Below are positions 1-6,931 of a stretch of DNA of 64,000 nt, piece by piece (position 1 is the first letter of the stretch; the number at the start of each line of letters is the position of its first letter). The position numbers and the translations under genes were made by a program. The DNA lies in contig JBEKUJ010000001.1 in assembly GCA_049515135.1 (NCBI GenBank), positions 186,001 through 250,000 on the forward strand. The letters run 5' to 3'. Under the pieces are notes generated by a model. It was given only the letters and a program-made list of their open reading frames with translations, did not search any database and had not been told where the DNA came from. The DNA comes from Fen-1364 sp049515135. GTDB taxonomy: Bacteria; Spirochaetota; Spirochaetia; SZUA-6; Fen-1364.

Positions 1-624
1 TGGCCTTTCGATCCCCCGGCCGGCCTCAGGCCCCTTGTGAATATCGTCCCAGTGCTGGAAGGTCTCCTTCACCTTGCCGGCCAGGAGGCTGCGAAAGTCA
101 TCCACGGGGATGCCGCCGGTCTCCAGCACCGTGCGTCGGAGCATATCGGTGAGGTCAGAGACAGCGCCTCCGCCGTCCAGGCGCAGAGACTCAACCGTTC
201 TGGCGAGCTCGGCCTGCCCCGTCATGAGGACCTTCCAGAAAGTGCCCTGCCGGACGGGAAGCGCCTCCTGAAGTCTTTCCCTGATTCTTTCTTCGTCGAC
301 AAGGGTCCCCCCGCCGGGCAGCCGGAGCTCAGACTGGGCGTCCGCGCCCCACTGCCTCCTGAGCACCCAGGTGCCTTCGGCTGTCAGGAACTCCAGCTCC
401 AGCCGGGCCACGTCTCCACCGCCGGCGGGAAGGAAGCGGGCCATGAGCTTGTCGAACTCGGGCTTCTTCAACCGCGTTCGAAGGAGGGAGCTCCTGATTG
501 CGGAAAAGAGCGTCGACTTGCCCGCCTCGTTGGGACCCAGGACAACATTGAGCCCAGGGAGAAACCTGATCTCCCTGTCGGAGAAAAAGCCGAAGGGGTG
601 GACCCGCAGCCTGCTGACAATCAT
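1..624 (-). CDS. SbcC/YhaN-like AAA ATPase, N-terminal part (cut by window edge)
   Basis: This is the N-terminal 208 codons of an SMC/Rad50-type ATPase that continues past base 1. The protein opens MIVSRLRVHPFGFFSDREI and has a Walker A motif GPNEAGKST at about residues 42-50, the classic start of SbcC, RecF and YhaN family proteins that bind DNA and power a partner nuclease. The ATG at 624 overlaps the TGA of the upstream phosphoesterase gene by ATGA, so the two are translationally coupled, as in sbcDC and yhaON. The coiled coil and Walker B fall outside the window. Exact subfamily (SbcC or YhaN) cannot be settled from this piece. Confidence 0.85.
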   Translation of the reverse strand, partial: MIVSRLRVHPFGFFSDREIRFLPGLNVVLGPNEAGKSTLFSAIRSSLLRTRLKKPEFDKLMARFLPAGGGDVARLELEFLTAEGTWVLRRQWGADAQSELRLPGGGTLVDEERIRERLQEALPVRQGTFWKVLMTGQAELARTVESLRLDGGGAVSDLTDMLRRTVLETGGIPVDDFRSLLAGKVKETFQHWDDIHKGPEAGRGIERP

Positions 625-1733
625 CGCCGCGCCCTTTCCAGCAGCTCCTGGGCAAGAGAAAGCGCTTCAGCGTCCCCGGCCTCTACGAGCCTGGTAAGGA
701 GCTGGTGGGGAAAGGAGCCCTGGGGATACTCGCGGTCAATGGCTTCAGGCGTGATTTCCTCAGAAAGATCCGTTGTCCGAAGCTCGCAGTGGAGGAGGCT
801 CTCAGAAAGGCGCTGCCCGATCTGACCGACCTCTGAAAGCACGTCCCGGGAAACTCTCCCTGTCAGCTCGGCGTGAAGCAGCGTCAGGCCCGCGCCGGGC
901 CCCGCATATTTCTGCAGAAGACTCTCCAGGTCTGCCAGGCCCTGCACCGCGACCGTCTCCTCCACGAACCGCAGGCTGCCCGTGGGCACCTGCGCGGCGG
1001 TCACTCCCTGGGGCGAGACCTGGAGGTGCCATGCCGAGCCCCCGTGTGTGCAGTCAAAACCGTCCGGCTCCGGAGTGCCCGGATAAAAAACCCTCTCACT
1101 GCTGCCGGTCCGCGCCGGGAAGGGCAGGTGGGTATGACCGATAAGCCACACCTCCAGTCCCATGGCCAGGAGCTCGGCTCTTTTCATGGGGTAATAGCTC
1201 TGGTCGAAATCAGGGGAAAAGCCTTCCAGGCTTCCGTGGGCCACGCCAATGTGGTGCGTCACCCCGGGATCGCGCGGCGTCTCCCGCACCCACTGAATGG
1301 CATTCGACCGGGAATGCTTCGATGTGCAGGGTCCCGGGTACAGGCACGCATCCAGGTCATGGCGGGCAAGGGTGTAGACGCGAGGCTCATCCAGAAACAG
1401 GATCTGGTCCCCGCATGCGGAGCGGAACGCCGGCCACAGCCCGTCCCCCGGAGCCAGGTAGTCATGGTTTCCTGGCAGCACGGCGACGAGCTTTCCGGAA
1501 AAGGAGGCGAGCGCCGATGCGGCCCGCTGGATGTCCTTGCGGGAGACGGTGATCCTGTCGAAAAGGTCCCCGGCCACCACAAACAAATCGCAGCGCCTGC
1601 GTCCGGCCTCTTCCACCATGCGCTCCAGGCAGGTGAACCGGGCCTCTACCAGCGCTGCCTGGGACGCCTCGGGGTAGCCGGCGAACCTCATCCCGAGGTG
1701 GAGGTCCGATGTCAGAAAGACCGAGAGCGTCAC
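621..1733 (-). CDS. SbcD/YhaO-like metallophosphoesterase (DNA nuclease subunit)
   Basis: A 370-residue calcineurin-like phosphoesterase. All metal-binding blocks are visible: SDLHLG at residues 9-14, GDLFD at 55-59, GNHDY at 88-92, and HGS and GHTHLPF in the middle of the protein. These match the Mre11/SbcD/YhaO nuclease subfamily, which pairs with a Rad50-like ATPase to process DNA ends. The ATPase gene follows directly with a 4-base overlap. The C-terminal 130 residues would be the capping and partner-binding part. The start is an ATG at 1733. Assignment to family is secure; choice between SbcD and YhaO is by length and pairing only. Confidence 0.88.
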   Translation of the reverse strand: MTLSVFLTSDLHLGMRFAGYPEASQAALVEARFTCLERMVEEAGRRRCDLFVVAGDLFDRITVSRKDIQRAASALASFSGKLVAVLPGNHDYLAPGDGLWPAFRSACGDQILFLDEPRVYTLARHDLDACLYPGPCTSKHSRSNAIQWVRETPRDPGVTHHIGVAHGSLEGFSPDFDQSYYPMKRAELLAMGLEVWLIGHTHLPFPARTGSSERVFYPGTPEPDGFDCTHGGSAWHLQVSPQGVTAAQVPTGSLRFVEETVAVQGLADLESLLQKYAGPGAGLTLLHAELTGRVSRDVLSEVGQIGQRLSESLLHCELRTTDLSEEITPEAIDREYPQGSFPHQLLTRLVEAGDAEALSLAQELLERARR

Positions 1734-1755
1734 GGCGATGCCCCCGGATGACCGC

Positions 1756-2322
1756 TTACTTCTGCTGCGGGGCCGGCGCCGCTGCGGGGGGTGTGACCTG
1801 CGCCAGCTCTTCCTTGGTGGCGGCCCGGATCTTCACGATCTGCACCTCGAATGTCAGGTCTTTGCCGGCAAGGGGATGGTTGAAGTCCACGACCACCGTC
1901 TTGTCCTTCACCTCAGCGATCTTCACTGGATAGGGCCCGTTGGGCGTCTGCACGACAAAACGCTCTCCCACCGTGAAGGCGGCGTCTTTGGGGAACTTCT
2001 CCTTGGGAACCTCCTGCAGAGCTCCCTTGTCGTACTCTCCGTACGCATCGGCTGCCTTGATGGTGACCATCTTCTTGTCACCCACTTTCATTCCCAGGAG
2101 CGACTTCTCCAGGGCGGGGATCAGCTTCCCCGCGCCAACCATGAACTCCAGGGGCTTTTCCTTTTCCGACTGGCCGAACACCGAACCGTCCGAGAGGGTC
2201 CCCTTGTAGCTCATCTGCACGACTGCCTTGTCTTTTACGGTAACGGGCGCGCACCCGACCACCGCCAGGGCAAGGAGGATGAGCGCGACCCGTCCAGCTG
2301 TCAGTTTCATGCGCGTGAGCAT
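1756..2322 (-). CDS. FKBP-type peptidyl-prolyl isomerase, lipoprotein
   Basis: A 188-residue protein with a lipoprotein signal (hydrophobic stretch ending LAVVGC, Cys at about residue 24) followed by a SlyD/FkpA-like FKBP fold: QMSYKGTLSDGSVFGQS, PLEFMVGAGKLIPALEK and LLGMKVGDKKMVTI. It should catalyse proline isomerisation and assist folding in the envelope. The segment after GERFVVQTPNGPYPVKI matches the inserted-in-flap SlyD type. The C-terminus is Pro/Ala/Gln rich (PPAAAPAPQQK). I chose the ATG at 2322 because AAAAGGGG lies 8 bases upstream; an ATG at 2310 is an alternative. The gene is divergent from the radical SAM gene with only 46 bp between them. Confidence 0.85.
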   Translation of the reverse strand: MLTRMKLTAGRVALILLALAVVGCAPVTVKDKAVVQMSYKGTLSDGSVFGQSEKEKPLEFMVGAGKLIPALEKSLLGMKVGDKKMVTIKAADAYGEYDKGALQEVPKEKFPKDAAFTVGERFVVQTPNGPYPVKIAEVKDKTVVVDFNHPLAGKDLTFEVQIVKIRAATKEELAQVTPPAAAPAPQQK

Positions 2323-2368
2323 AGACCCCTTTTCCCCCGGGTACAAGTAGCGTACAATCCCTGCCCGC

Positions 2369-4780
2369 ATGTTCCCCGTCGCCGGGCACTCCCCCCACCT
2401 TCTCACGCGGCTTCGCGACTTTCGTCTCTACGTGACAAATCCGACCTTTGCCAATCCCGCCTGGGAAGAGGCCTTGGGGCATGTGCTGATCCTCCGTTTG
2501 TCCGCCTTTGCCGACGTGGAGAGGTCCACCCCGCATCTCTTTCTGGCCGGGGAAGTCCGCCGCGGATGCCGCTCCGCATTCATCGACATGGCGTTTCTTC
2601 CGCGGCGCGAGGATTCTCTCCTGATGGAGCAGGCCGGCCTTCCCCTCATCCTGGGAGCGCAGTCTCATCGCCCGCTGGGGGATTTCGATCTGGTACTCAT
2701 TTCCAACTCCTTCCTCCTGGAGCTTGCCAACCTGCCCTTTCTTCTCTCTCATTCCGGCGTCCCGCTCTGGTCCCGCCAGAGGGAGCAGCAATGGCCGCTC
2801 CTGATCCTGGGCGGCTCGAATGCCACCGCCTCTCATGCCCTGGTGTCTGAGGACGGGGACTGCATGGTGGACGCGATCTTCTTTGGCGAAGGGGAAGGGG
2901 TTGTCGCCGGAATGGTTCCGAAGCTCCTGCGCGTTGACCGCCCTGTGCGCAGGAAGCGCCTGGCCGAGATTGCCGCGGAGACCGACGGCCTGTGGCAGCC
3001 GGGCGGCGAAGCCCGTGAGATTCGCAGGGCCCGGTGTGACGTCGGCGCGGCTGCCGCGGAGCCTTTCCAGCAGCCTGTGCTGCCTGGAGCAGAAGCCGCC
3101 ACGGCGCGTCTTTCCATCACACTGGGCTGCCCCTGCCTGTGCTCCTTCTGCTACGAGGGTTACGACCGCAGGCCCTTTCGGGAGGTCCCTGCGGAGGCAA
3201 TCGTGGCCGCTGCGCGACGGCTGAAGTGCGAGGCTGGAGCGAGCACCCTGGAGCTTGCAAGCTTCAACTTCAACACTCACTCGGAGCTCGCGCGGCTCCT
3301 GATCGCGCTGAACCGGTTGTTTCTGCGCGTGAACCTCATGAGCCAGCGCGTGGACATCCTTGCCCGCACCCCGGGGCTCCTTGACCTCGAGCTGGCCGCC
3401 GACAAGCGCACCTTCACTCTGGGCATCGAAGGCATCAGCGGCAGACAGAGAAGCTTCCTGCACAAGAGCCTGGCTGACGCGGACATCAGGCGCGCCATGG
3501 AGGCGGTGTGCAGCCGCAGGATCAGGGAAGTGAAGCTTTTTTACATTCTCACAGGCAGGGAGACCGGGGATGACTTCACCGAGCTGGCCGGGTTCGTGAA
3601 ATGGCTGAAAGACCTGCGCCGCAGGGCCGACGCACCGCCGCGATTTGTCTTCAGCTTCGGGATGCTGGTTCGCATGCCTTTCACGCCGCTTCGCCACGAC
3701 CCGCCCGTCCTCTCGGAGCTGCTCTGGCGACCCCTTCTGGGCAGGGCGAAGTCCATCTGCGAGACAAACGGCCTGGAGTTCCGCCTTTCCCATCAGTGGC
3801 CGGAGTATGCGGCAACGCAGGCGCTGGCCCTTGGGGATCCCTCCCCGGCCGAACTGCTGGTCCGCCTGTCTGAGAGGGGATGCGTTTCCGGGGAAGGCCT
3901 GCCCCGGGACGCCGTGCGGGATGTCGAACAATGGATCGAGGAGCATCGCGAATGGCTGCTTGCCGAGAAGCCGCAGGACTACGGCTTTGCATTCTCCTTC
4001 CTGGACACGGAGAACGGCAGGAAGGCGCTCTTTCGGCAGTACCTCGGGGCAAAGGCAGGCAAGGACGCAGGCTACTCGGGGGATCAGAACCGAAGCGGTG
4101 TTTCAGCGGAGAGCGTGCGGGAGCTTGCCGCGATAACGCAGGCCAAGCACAAGCTTTCACCCGTCCATCGGGAGGCCGCGTTTCCCCGCGAAGCGGCGGG
4201 GCTGGGGACCGAGTGGAAGGAAAGCTGGCTCATGCGCCGGTTCCTGGCTCTCTGTCCCGGGCAGATCGACAATGTGCTTTCCTTCAGGGAGACCCTCCTG
4301 GAGCCATCAGGGCTTTTCGGACCGGACAGTGCCTGGTTCGGCAAGTCCGTGGTTGCAGTCACGGCGTGGGACCTTGCATCATTCGCGCAAGCCGCGCACA
4401 GCGTGCCGGAGCTCTTTGGCGATGAAATGCCGGCATTCGTCCCCGGCACTTGGGTGCGTCTCCAAATGTCGCTGTCCCTGCCGGCGCGGCACTTTCCCGA
4501 TCCGGCCGGGCGGCTGGCCGCGTTCCTGAAAGATTGCCATGCGCCCGTGACCATCAGGCGGGACGGGGACTCCTTCGAGCTCATCGTCCCTGAAAAGTCG
4601 GCCCGAAAGAAGTCGGTCCTCGCCGGAAAAGGAGCTCAGACTGCTGATGGCACGCGCATGGAGCTGGTAATCGGGACCAGGCTTCCCCTTGATGTTTTCC
4701 TGAGCTCTTTTGGAAGCGCGGCCGGTGAAAAGGAAAGCGCCAGGCGCAGCGCGCTGGTGGAGGTTCTCAGCGTCAGGTGA
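2369..4780 (+). CDS. Large radical SAM protein with uncharacterised C-terminal region
   Basis: An 803-residue protein. Residues 1-230 resemble the cobalamin-binding-like or MiaB-like front half of B12-type radical SAM enzymes, with LILGGSNA and AIFFGEGEGVV. The radical SAM Cys motif CPCLCSFC gives C254-xxx-C258-xx-C261, the ligands of the [4Fe-4S] cluster that cleaves S-adenosylmethionine. The core continues with a LELASFNFNTHSEL strand, a GIEGISGRQRSFLHKSL segment and KLFYILTGRET. The final 300 residues lack any motif I recognise. The substrate is unknown. It has a TACAAT -10 hexamer ten bases before the ATG. The stop codon overlaps the convergent thioredoxin gene by 8 bp. Confidence 0.82.
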   Translation: MFPVAGHSPHLLTRLRDFRLYVTNPTFANPAWEEALGHVLILRLSAFADVERSTPHLFLAGEVRRGCRSAFIDMAFLPRREDSLLMEQAGLPLILGAQSHRPLGDFDLVLISNSFLLELANLPFLLSHSGVPLWSRQREQQWPLLILGGSNATASHALVSEDGDCMVDAIFFGEGEGVVAGMVPKLLRVDRPVRRKRLAEIAAETDGLWQPGGEAREIRRARCDVGAAAAEPFQQPVLPGAEAATARLSITLGCPCLCSFCYEGYDRRPFREVPAEAIVAAARRLKCEAGASTLELASFNFNTHSELARLLIALNRLFLRVNLMSQRVDILARTPGLLDLELAADKRTFTLGIEGISGRQRSFLHKSLADADIRRAMEAVCSRRIREVKLFYILTGRETGDDFTELAGFVKWLKDLRRRADAPPRFVFSFGMLVRMPFTPLRHDPPVLSELLWRPLLGRAKSICETNGLEFRLSHQWPEYAATQALALGDPSPAELLVRLSERGCVSGEGLPRDAVRDVEQWIEEHREWLLAEKPQDYGFAFSFLDTENGRKALFRQYLGAKAGKDAGYSGDQNRSGVSAESVRELAAITQAKHKLSPVHREAAFPREAAGLGTEWKESWLMRRFLALCPGQIDNVLSFRETLLEPSGLFGPDSAWFGKSVVAVTAWDLASFAQAAHSVPELFGDEMPAFVPGTWVRLQMSLSLPARHFPDPAGRLAAFLKDCHAPVTIRRDGDSFELIVPEKSARKKSVLAGKGAQTADGTRMELVIGTRLPLDVFLSSFGSAAGEKESARRSALVEVLSVR

Positions 4781-5180
4781 CCGTGGTGCCGGTGGACTCC
4801 GGCCGAGCCGAGGCGGCCTCGCCTGGTCCGCCCGCGTCTCCCCCGGCATCCCGGGGCCAGTTCTCCTGCAGGTTCTTCTTGATGGCCTCATAGGGATATG
4901 CGCCGGTCAGGCGCATGCGGGGCTCACCTTTCCAGAAGAGCATGATCGTGGGAATGCCCTGCACCTGGAATGCCTGCGCGATCAGAGGCTTCCTGTCCAC
5001 GTTGACCTTGACCGTGAGAAGCAGCCCGCTGTACTCCCTCGCAAGCTTCTCTATGGCGGGGGAAACGAGCCTGCAGGGACCGCACCACTCGGCCCAGAAA
5101 TCGACCAGCACCGGCTTTTCCGAAATCCGGACCAGCTCGAAAAACGAGGCGGGAAGCTGTCCGTGGTTTGCCTCGTGCAT
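4773..5180 (-). CDS. Thioredoxin with extended C-terminal tail
   Basis: A 135-residue thioredoxin. The redox site WCGPC is at residues 32-36 and the cis-proline loop GIPTIMLF follows about 40 residues later, with the usual DFWAEWCGPC lead-in and KVNVD strand. It reduces protein disulfides in the cytoplasm. A Gly/Ala/Ser-rich tail of about 20 residues (DAGGDAGGPGEAASA) extends beyond the normal fold. The ATG at 5180 was chosen because GGGAG lies upstream and a good promoter precedes it (positions 5206-5234); longer in-frame versions run through that promoter. It is divergent from the HD-domain gene. Confidence 0.9.
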   Translation of the reverse strand: MHEANHGQLPASFFELVRISEKPVLVDFWAEWCGPCRLVSPAIEKLAREYSGLLLTVKVNVDRKPLIAQAFQVQGIPTIMLFWKGEPRMRLTGAYPYEAIKKNLQENWPRDAGGDAGGPGEAASARPESTGTTVT

Positions 5181-5205
5181 TCCCTCGCATCTCCCTGTCG
5201 CAATA

Positions 5206-5234
5206 AAGATACACAGGGCCGCAGGGTGGGACAA
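5206..5234 (-). promoter_or_regulatory. Probable sigma-70-type promoter of the thioredoxin gene
   Basis: Read on the minus strand, TTGTCC (5234-5229), a 17-base spacer and TATCTT (5211-5206) form a near-consensus promoter. It leaves a leader of about 18 bases that carries the GGGAG ribosome site before the ATG at 5180. Confidence 0.5.
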
Positions 5235-5250
5235 TCTGCGGCGCCGGTGA

Positions 5251-5256
5251 TACACT
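5251..5256 (+). promoter_or_regulatory. -10-like hexamer six bases before the HD-gene start
   Basis: TACACT lies six bases before the ATG at 5263. Transcription starting at the normal distance would begin at or next to the start codon, giving a leaderless mRNA. No ribosome site is seen. The element belongs to a recurring pattern in this window. Confidence 0.4.
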
Positions 5257-5262
5257 CCCGCC

Positions 5263-5856
5263 ATGCAGGCAGAGACGCACACACCGACCAGGACTGAAGC
5301 ATTCGCGCTGGTGCGCGAATACATCACGAGCGAGAACCTCGTGGCGCACGTCCTCGCGGTCGAAGGGGTCATGCGGTACATGGCGCGCAAGCTTGGCGAG
5401 GACGAGGAGAAATGGGGTGTCATTGGCCTTGCCCACGACATCGACTACGAGAAGTATCCCGAGCTCCATTGCAGGAAGAGCCCTGAGATCCTCCGTCAGG
5501 CAGGCTGGCCGGAGGACTACATCCGCGCAATCGTAAGCCACGGCTGGGGCATCTGCTCGGAGGTCGAACCTGTGGAACGCATGGAAAAAGTCCTCTACGC
5601 TATCGACGAGCTCACCGGGCTCATCGTGGCTACCGCCCTGATGCGGCCGTCGCGCAGCGTCATGGACATGGAGGCGCGATCTGTTCTGAAGAAATGGAAA
5701 AACGAGCGCTTTGCCGCGGGAGTGAAGAGACCGGTCATTGAGAAGGGCGCCGCAATGCTCGGCGTCGGGCTGGAAGAGCTCATTGCCGACACGATCATGG
5801 GGATGCGCGACGTTGCAAAGGAAATCGGACTGGCCGGCGTTCCTTCAGGCCAATGA
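5263..5856 (+). CDS. HD-domain metal-dependent phosphohydrolase
   Basis: A 197-residue HD-domain protein. The metal ligands appear as H29 (LVAHVLAVEG), the HD pair at residues 58-59 (GLAHDIDYEKYPELH) and a later His in IVSHGWG, followed by the conserved YAIDELTGLI helix. Small HD proteins of this HDIG-like type hydrolyse nucleotides or related phosphoesters; the substrate here is not known. The ATG at 5263 has no ribosome site but a -10-like TACACT six bases upstream. Its stop overlaps the convergent PfkB gene by 12 bp. Confidence 0.8.
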   Translation: MQAETHTPTRTEAFALVREYITSENLVAHVLAVEGVMRYMARKLGEDEEKWGVIGLAHDIDYEKYPELHCRKSPEILRQAGWPEDYIRAIVSHGWGICSEVEPVERMEKVLYAIDELTGLIVATALMRPSRSVMDMEARSVLKKWKNERFAAGVKRPVIEKGAAMLGVGLEELIADTIMGMRDVAKEIGLAGVPSGQ

Positions 5857-6798
5857 GGGAAGCGCGTCCCTGCGGCGCTCCTGAAGAAAACGATCAACAG
5901 CCGCGCGGGTCGGAATGCCCTGCTGGCCGCCCGGCTGCATGGCCTTGAGCGCGGCAACAGCGGAGGCCCGGCGCATGCGTTCCGCCATGGCCAGGCCTTC
6001 GCTGAGCCCTGCCGCGTACGCGCCGTGAAGAACGTCGCCGCAACCGGTTGTGTCCACGACAGGGACCTGGAACGCCGGCTGATGGAAGACCCGGTCAGGC
6101 TCCTCCCTGGAGAGATACCAGGAGCCGTCGGCGCCGCAGGTGACAGCAGCCGCTGCGCGGTCATTCCCCCAAAGGGCGCGGACGGCGGATGCCGCATCCG
6201 CCATCCCGGTCTTCTGGCGCGCGTAGTCCAGGGGAAGGATGAGATGGTCGGAGAGGGCGGAAAGCTCGTCAAGAAGCGGATGCCCGCCTCTTTCCAGGTC
6301 AGCCACAACGGGAATACCTGCCCGCCGGGCTATTCGGGCGGCCCGTACCATGCCTTCCACTCCCGCCTGGTCCACCAGCAGGACCCGGCATGAACGCAGG
6401 AAATCCTCGGACGGCTCTGAGGGGTCTGCGCCAATGACCCCGCTTGGATCAAAGAGAATGGTTCGCGTGATCCGGCTCGTATCCACCAGAATAGTGGCAT
6501 GAAACGGCCGGGTCCCCGGCCTCCGAACGACGTGGTCCACGTCGATTCCCTCCGCTCTGAACCGCTCCAGGACGAAAAGGGAGAGCCCGTCCTCCCCCAG
6601 GCTTCCGGCATACGCGCAGCTTCGGCCCTGCCGGCGCGCGGCAACAAGCGCCGTGCCGGCAAGACCGCCTGCGTGTCTCTCCCGGCGAAGGACGGCCATC
6701 TTCGAATCCGGCCGCGGGAACTCCTTGAGAAACAGGATGTCATCAACGGTCACTGCGCCCAGGCCCAGGACATCGATGGCGCCCGCGTTGCCGCTCAT
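5845..6798 (-). CDS. PfkB/ribokinase-family carbohydrate kinase
   Basis: A 317-residue sugar or nucleoside kinase. Seen are the N-terminal strand IDVLGLGAVTVDDIL, the GGLAGTALVAARR glycine-rich block and the C-terminal signature VDTTGCGDVLHGAYAAGL, whose Asp is the catalytic base in PfkB enzymes. It phosphorylates a sugar or nucleoside with ATP; the substrate cannot be told from sequence. I chose the ATG at 6798; an upstream TTG at 6834 would add 12 residues with no homology. It ends 12 bp inside the convergent HD gene and is divergent from glgX. Confidence 0.82.
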   Translation of the reverse strand: MSGNAGAIDVLGLGAVTVDDILFLKEFPRPDSKMAVLRRERHAGGLAGTALVAARRQGRSCAYAGSLGEDGLSLFVLERFRAEGIDVDHVVRRPGTRPFHATILVDTSRITRTILFDPSGVIGADPSEPSEDFLRSCRVLLVDQAGVEGMVRAARIARRAGIPVVADLERGGHPLLDELSALSDHLILPLDYARQKTGMADAASAVRALWGNDRAAAAVTCGADGSWYLSREEPDRVFHQPAFQVPVVDTTGCGDVLHGAYAAGLSEGLAMAERMRRASAVAALKAMQPGGQQGIPTRAAVDRFLQERRRDALPSLA

Positions 6799-6902
6799 GG
6801 GCCGAATCTTCAAGGAAACGCCGGCCCGGGTCAAGGTTGGCAGCAGGGGCGAGCTTCCGTACCTCCCTGTACTCGCCCGCCCTTGGCCATCCCTGGCCAG
6901 GA

Positions 6903-6931
6903 TTGACGCTTATTGCCCAGCGTCATACATT
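6903..6931 (+). promoter_or_regulatory. Probable sigma-70-type promoter of glgX
   Basis: TTGACG (6903-6908), a 17-base spacer and TACATT (6926-6931) make a strong promoter match. It overlaps the TTG at 6913 that opens the longest glgX frame, so translation more likely starts downstream of about 6938. Confidence 0.5.

Noticed and set aside
2078..3946. 622-codon open frame on the minus strand
   Set aside because: It lies opposite the radical SAM and FKBP genes and its protein has no recognisable motif and shadow-like composition.
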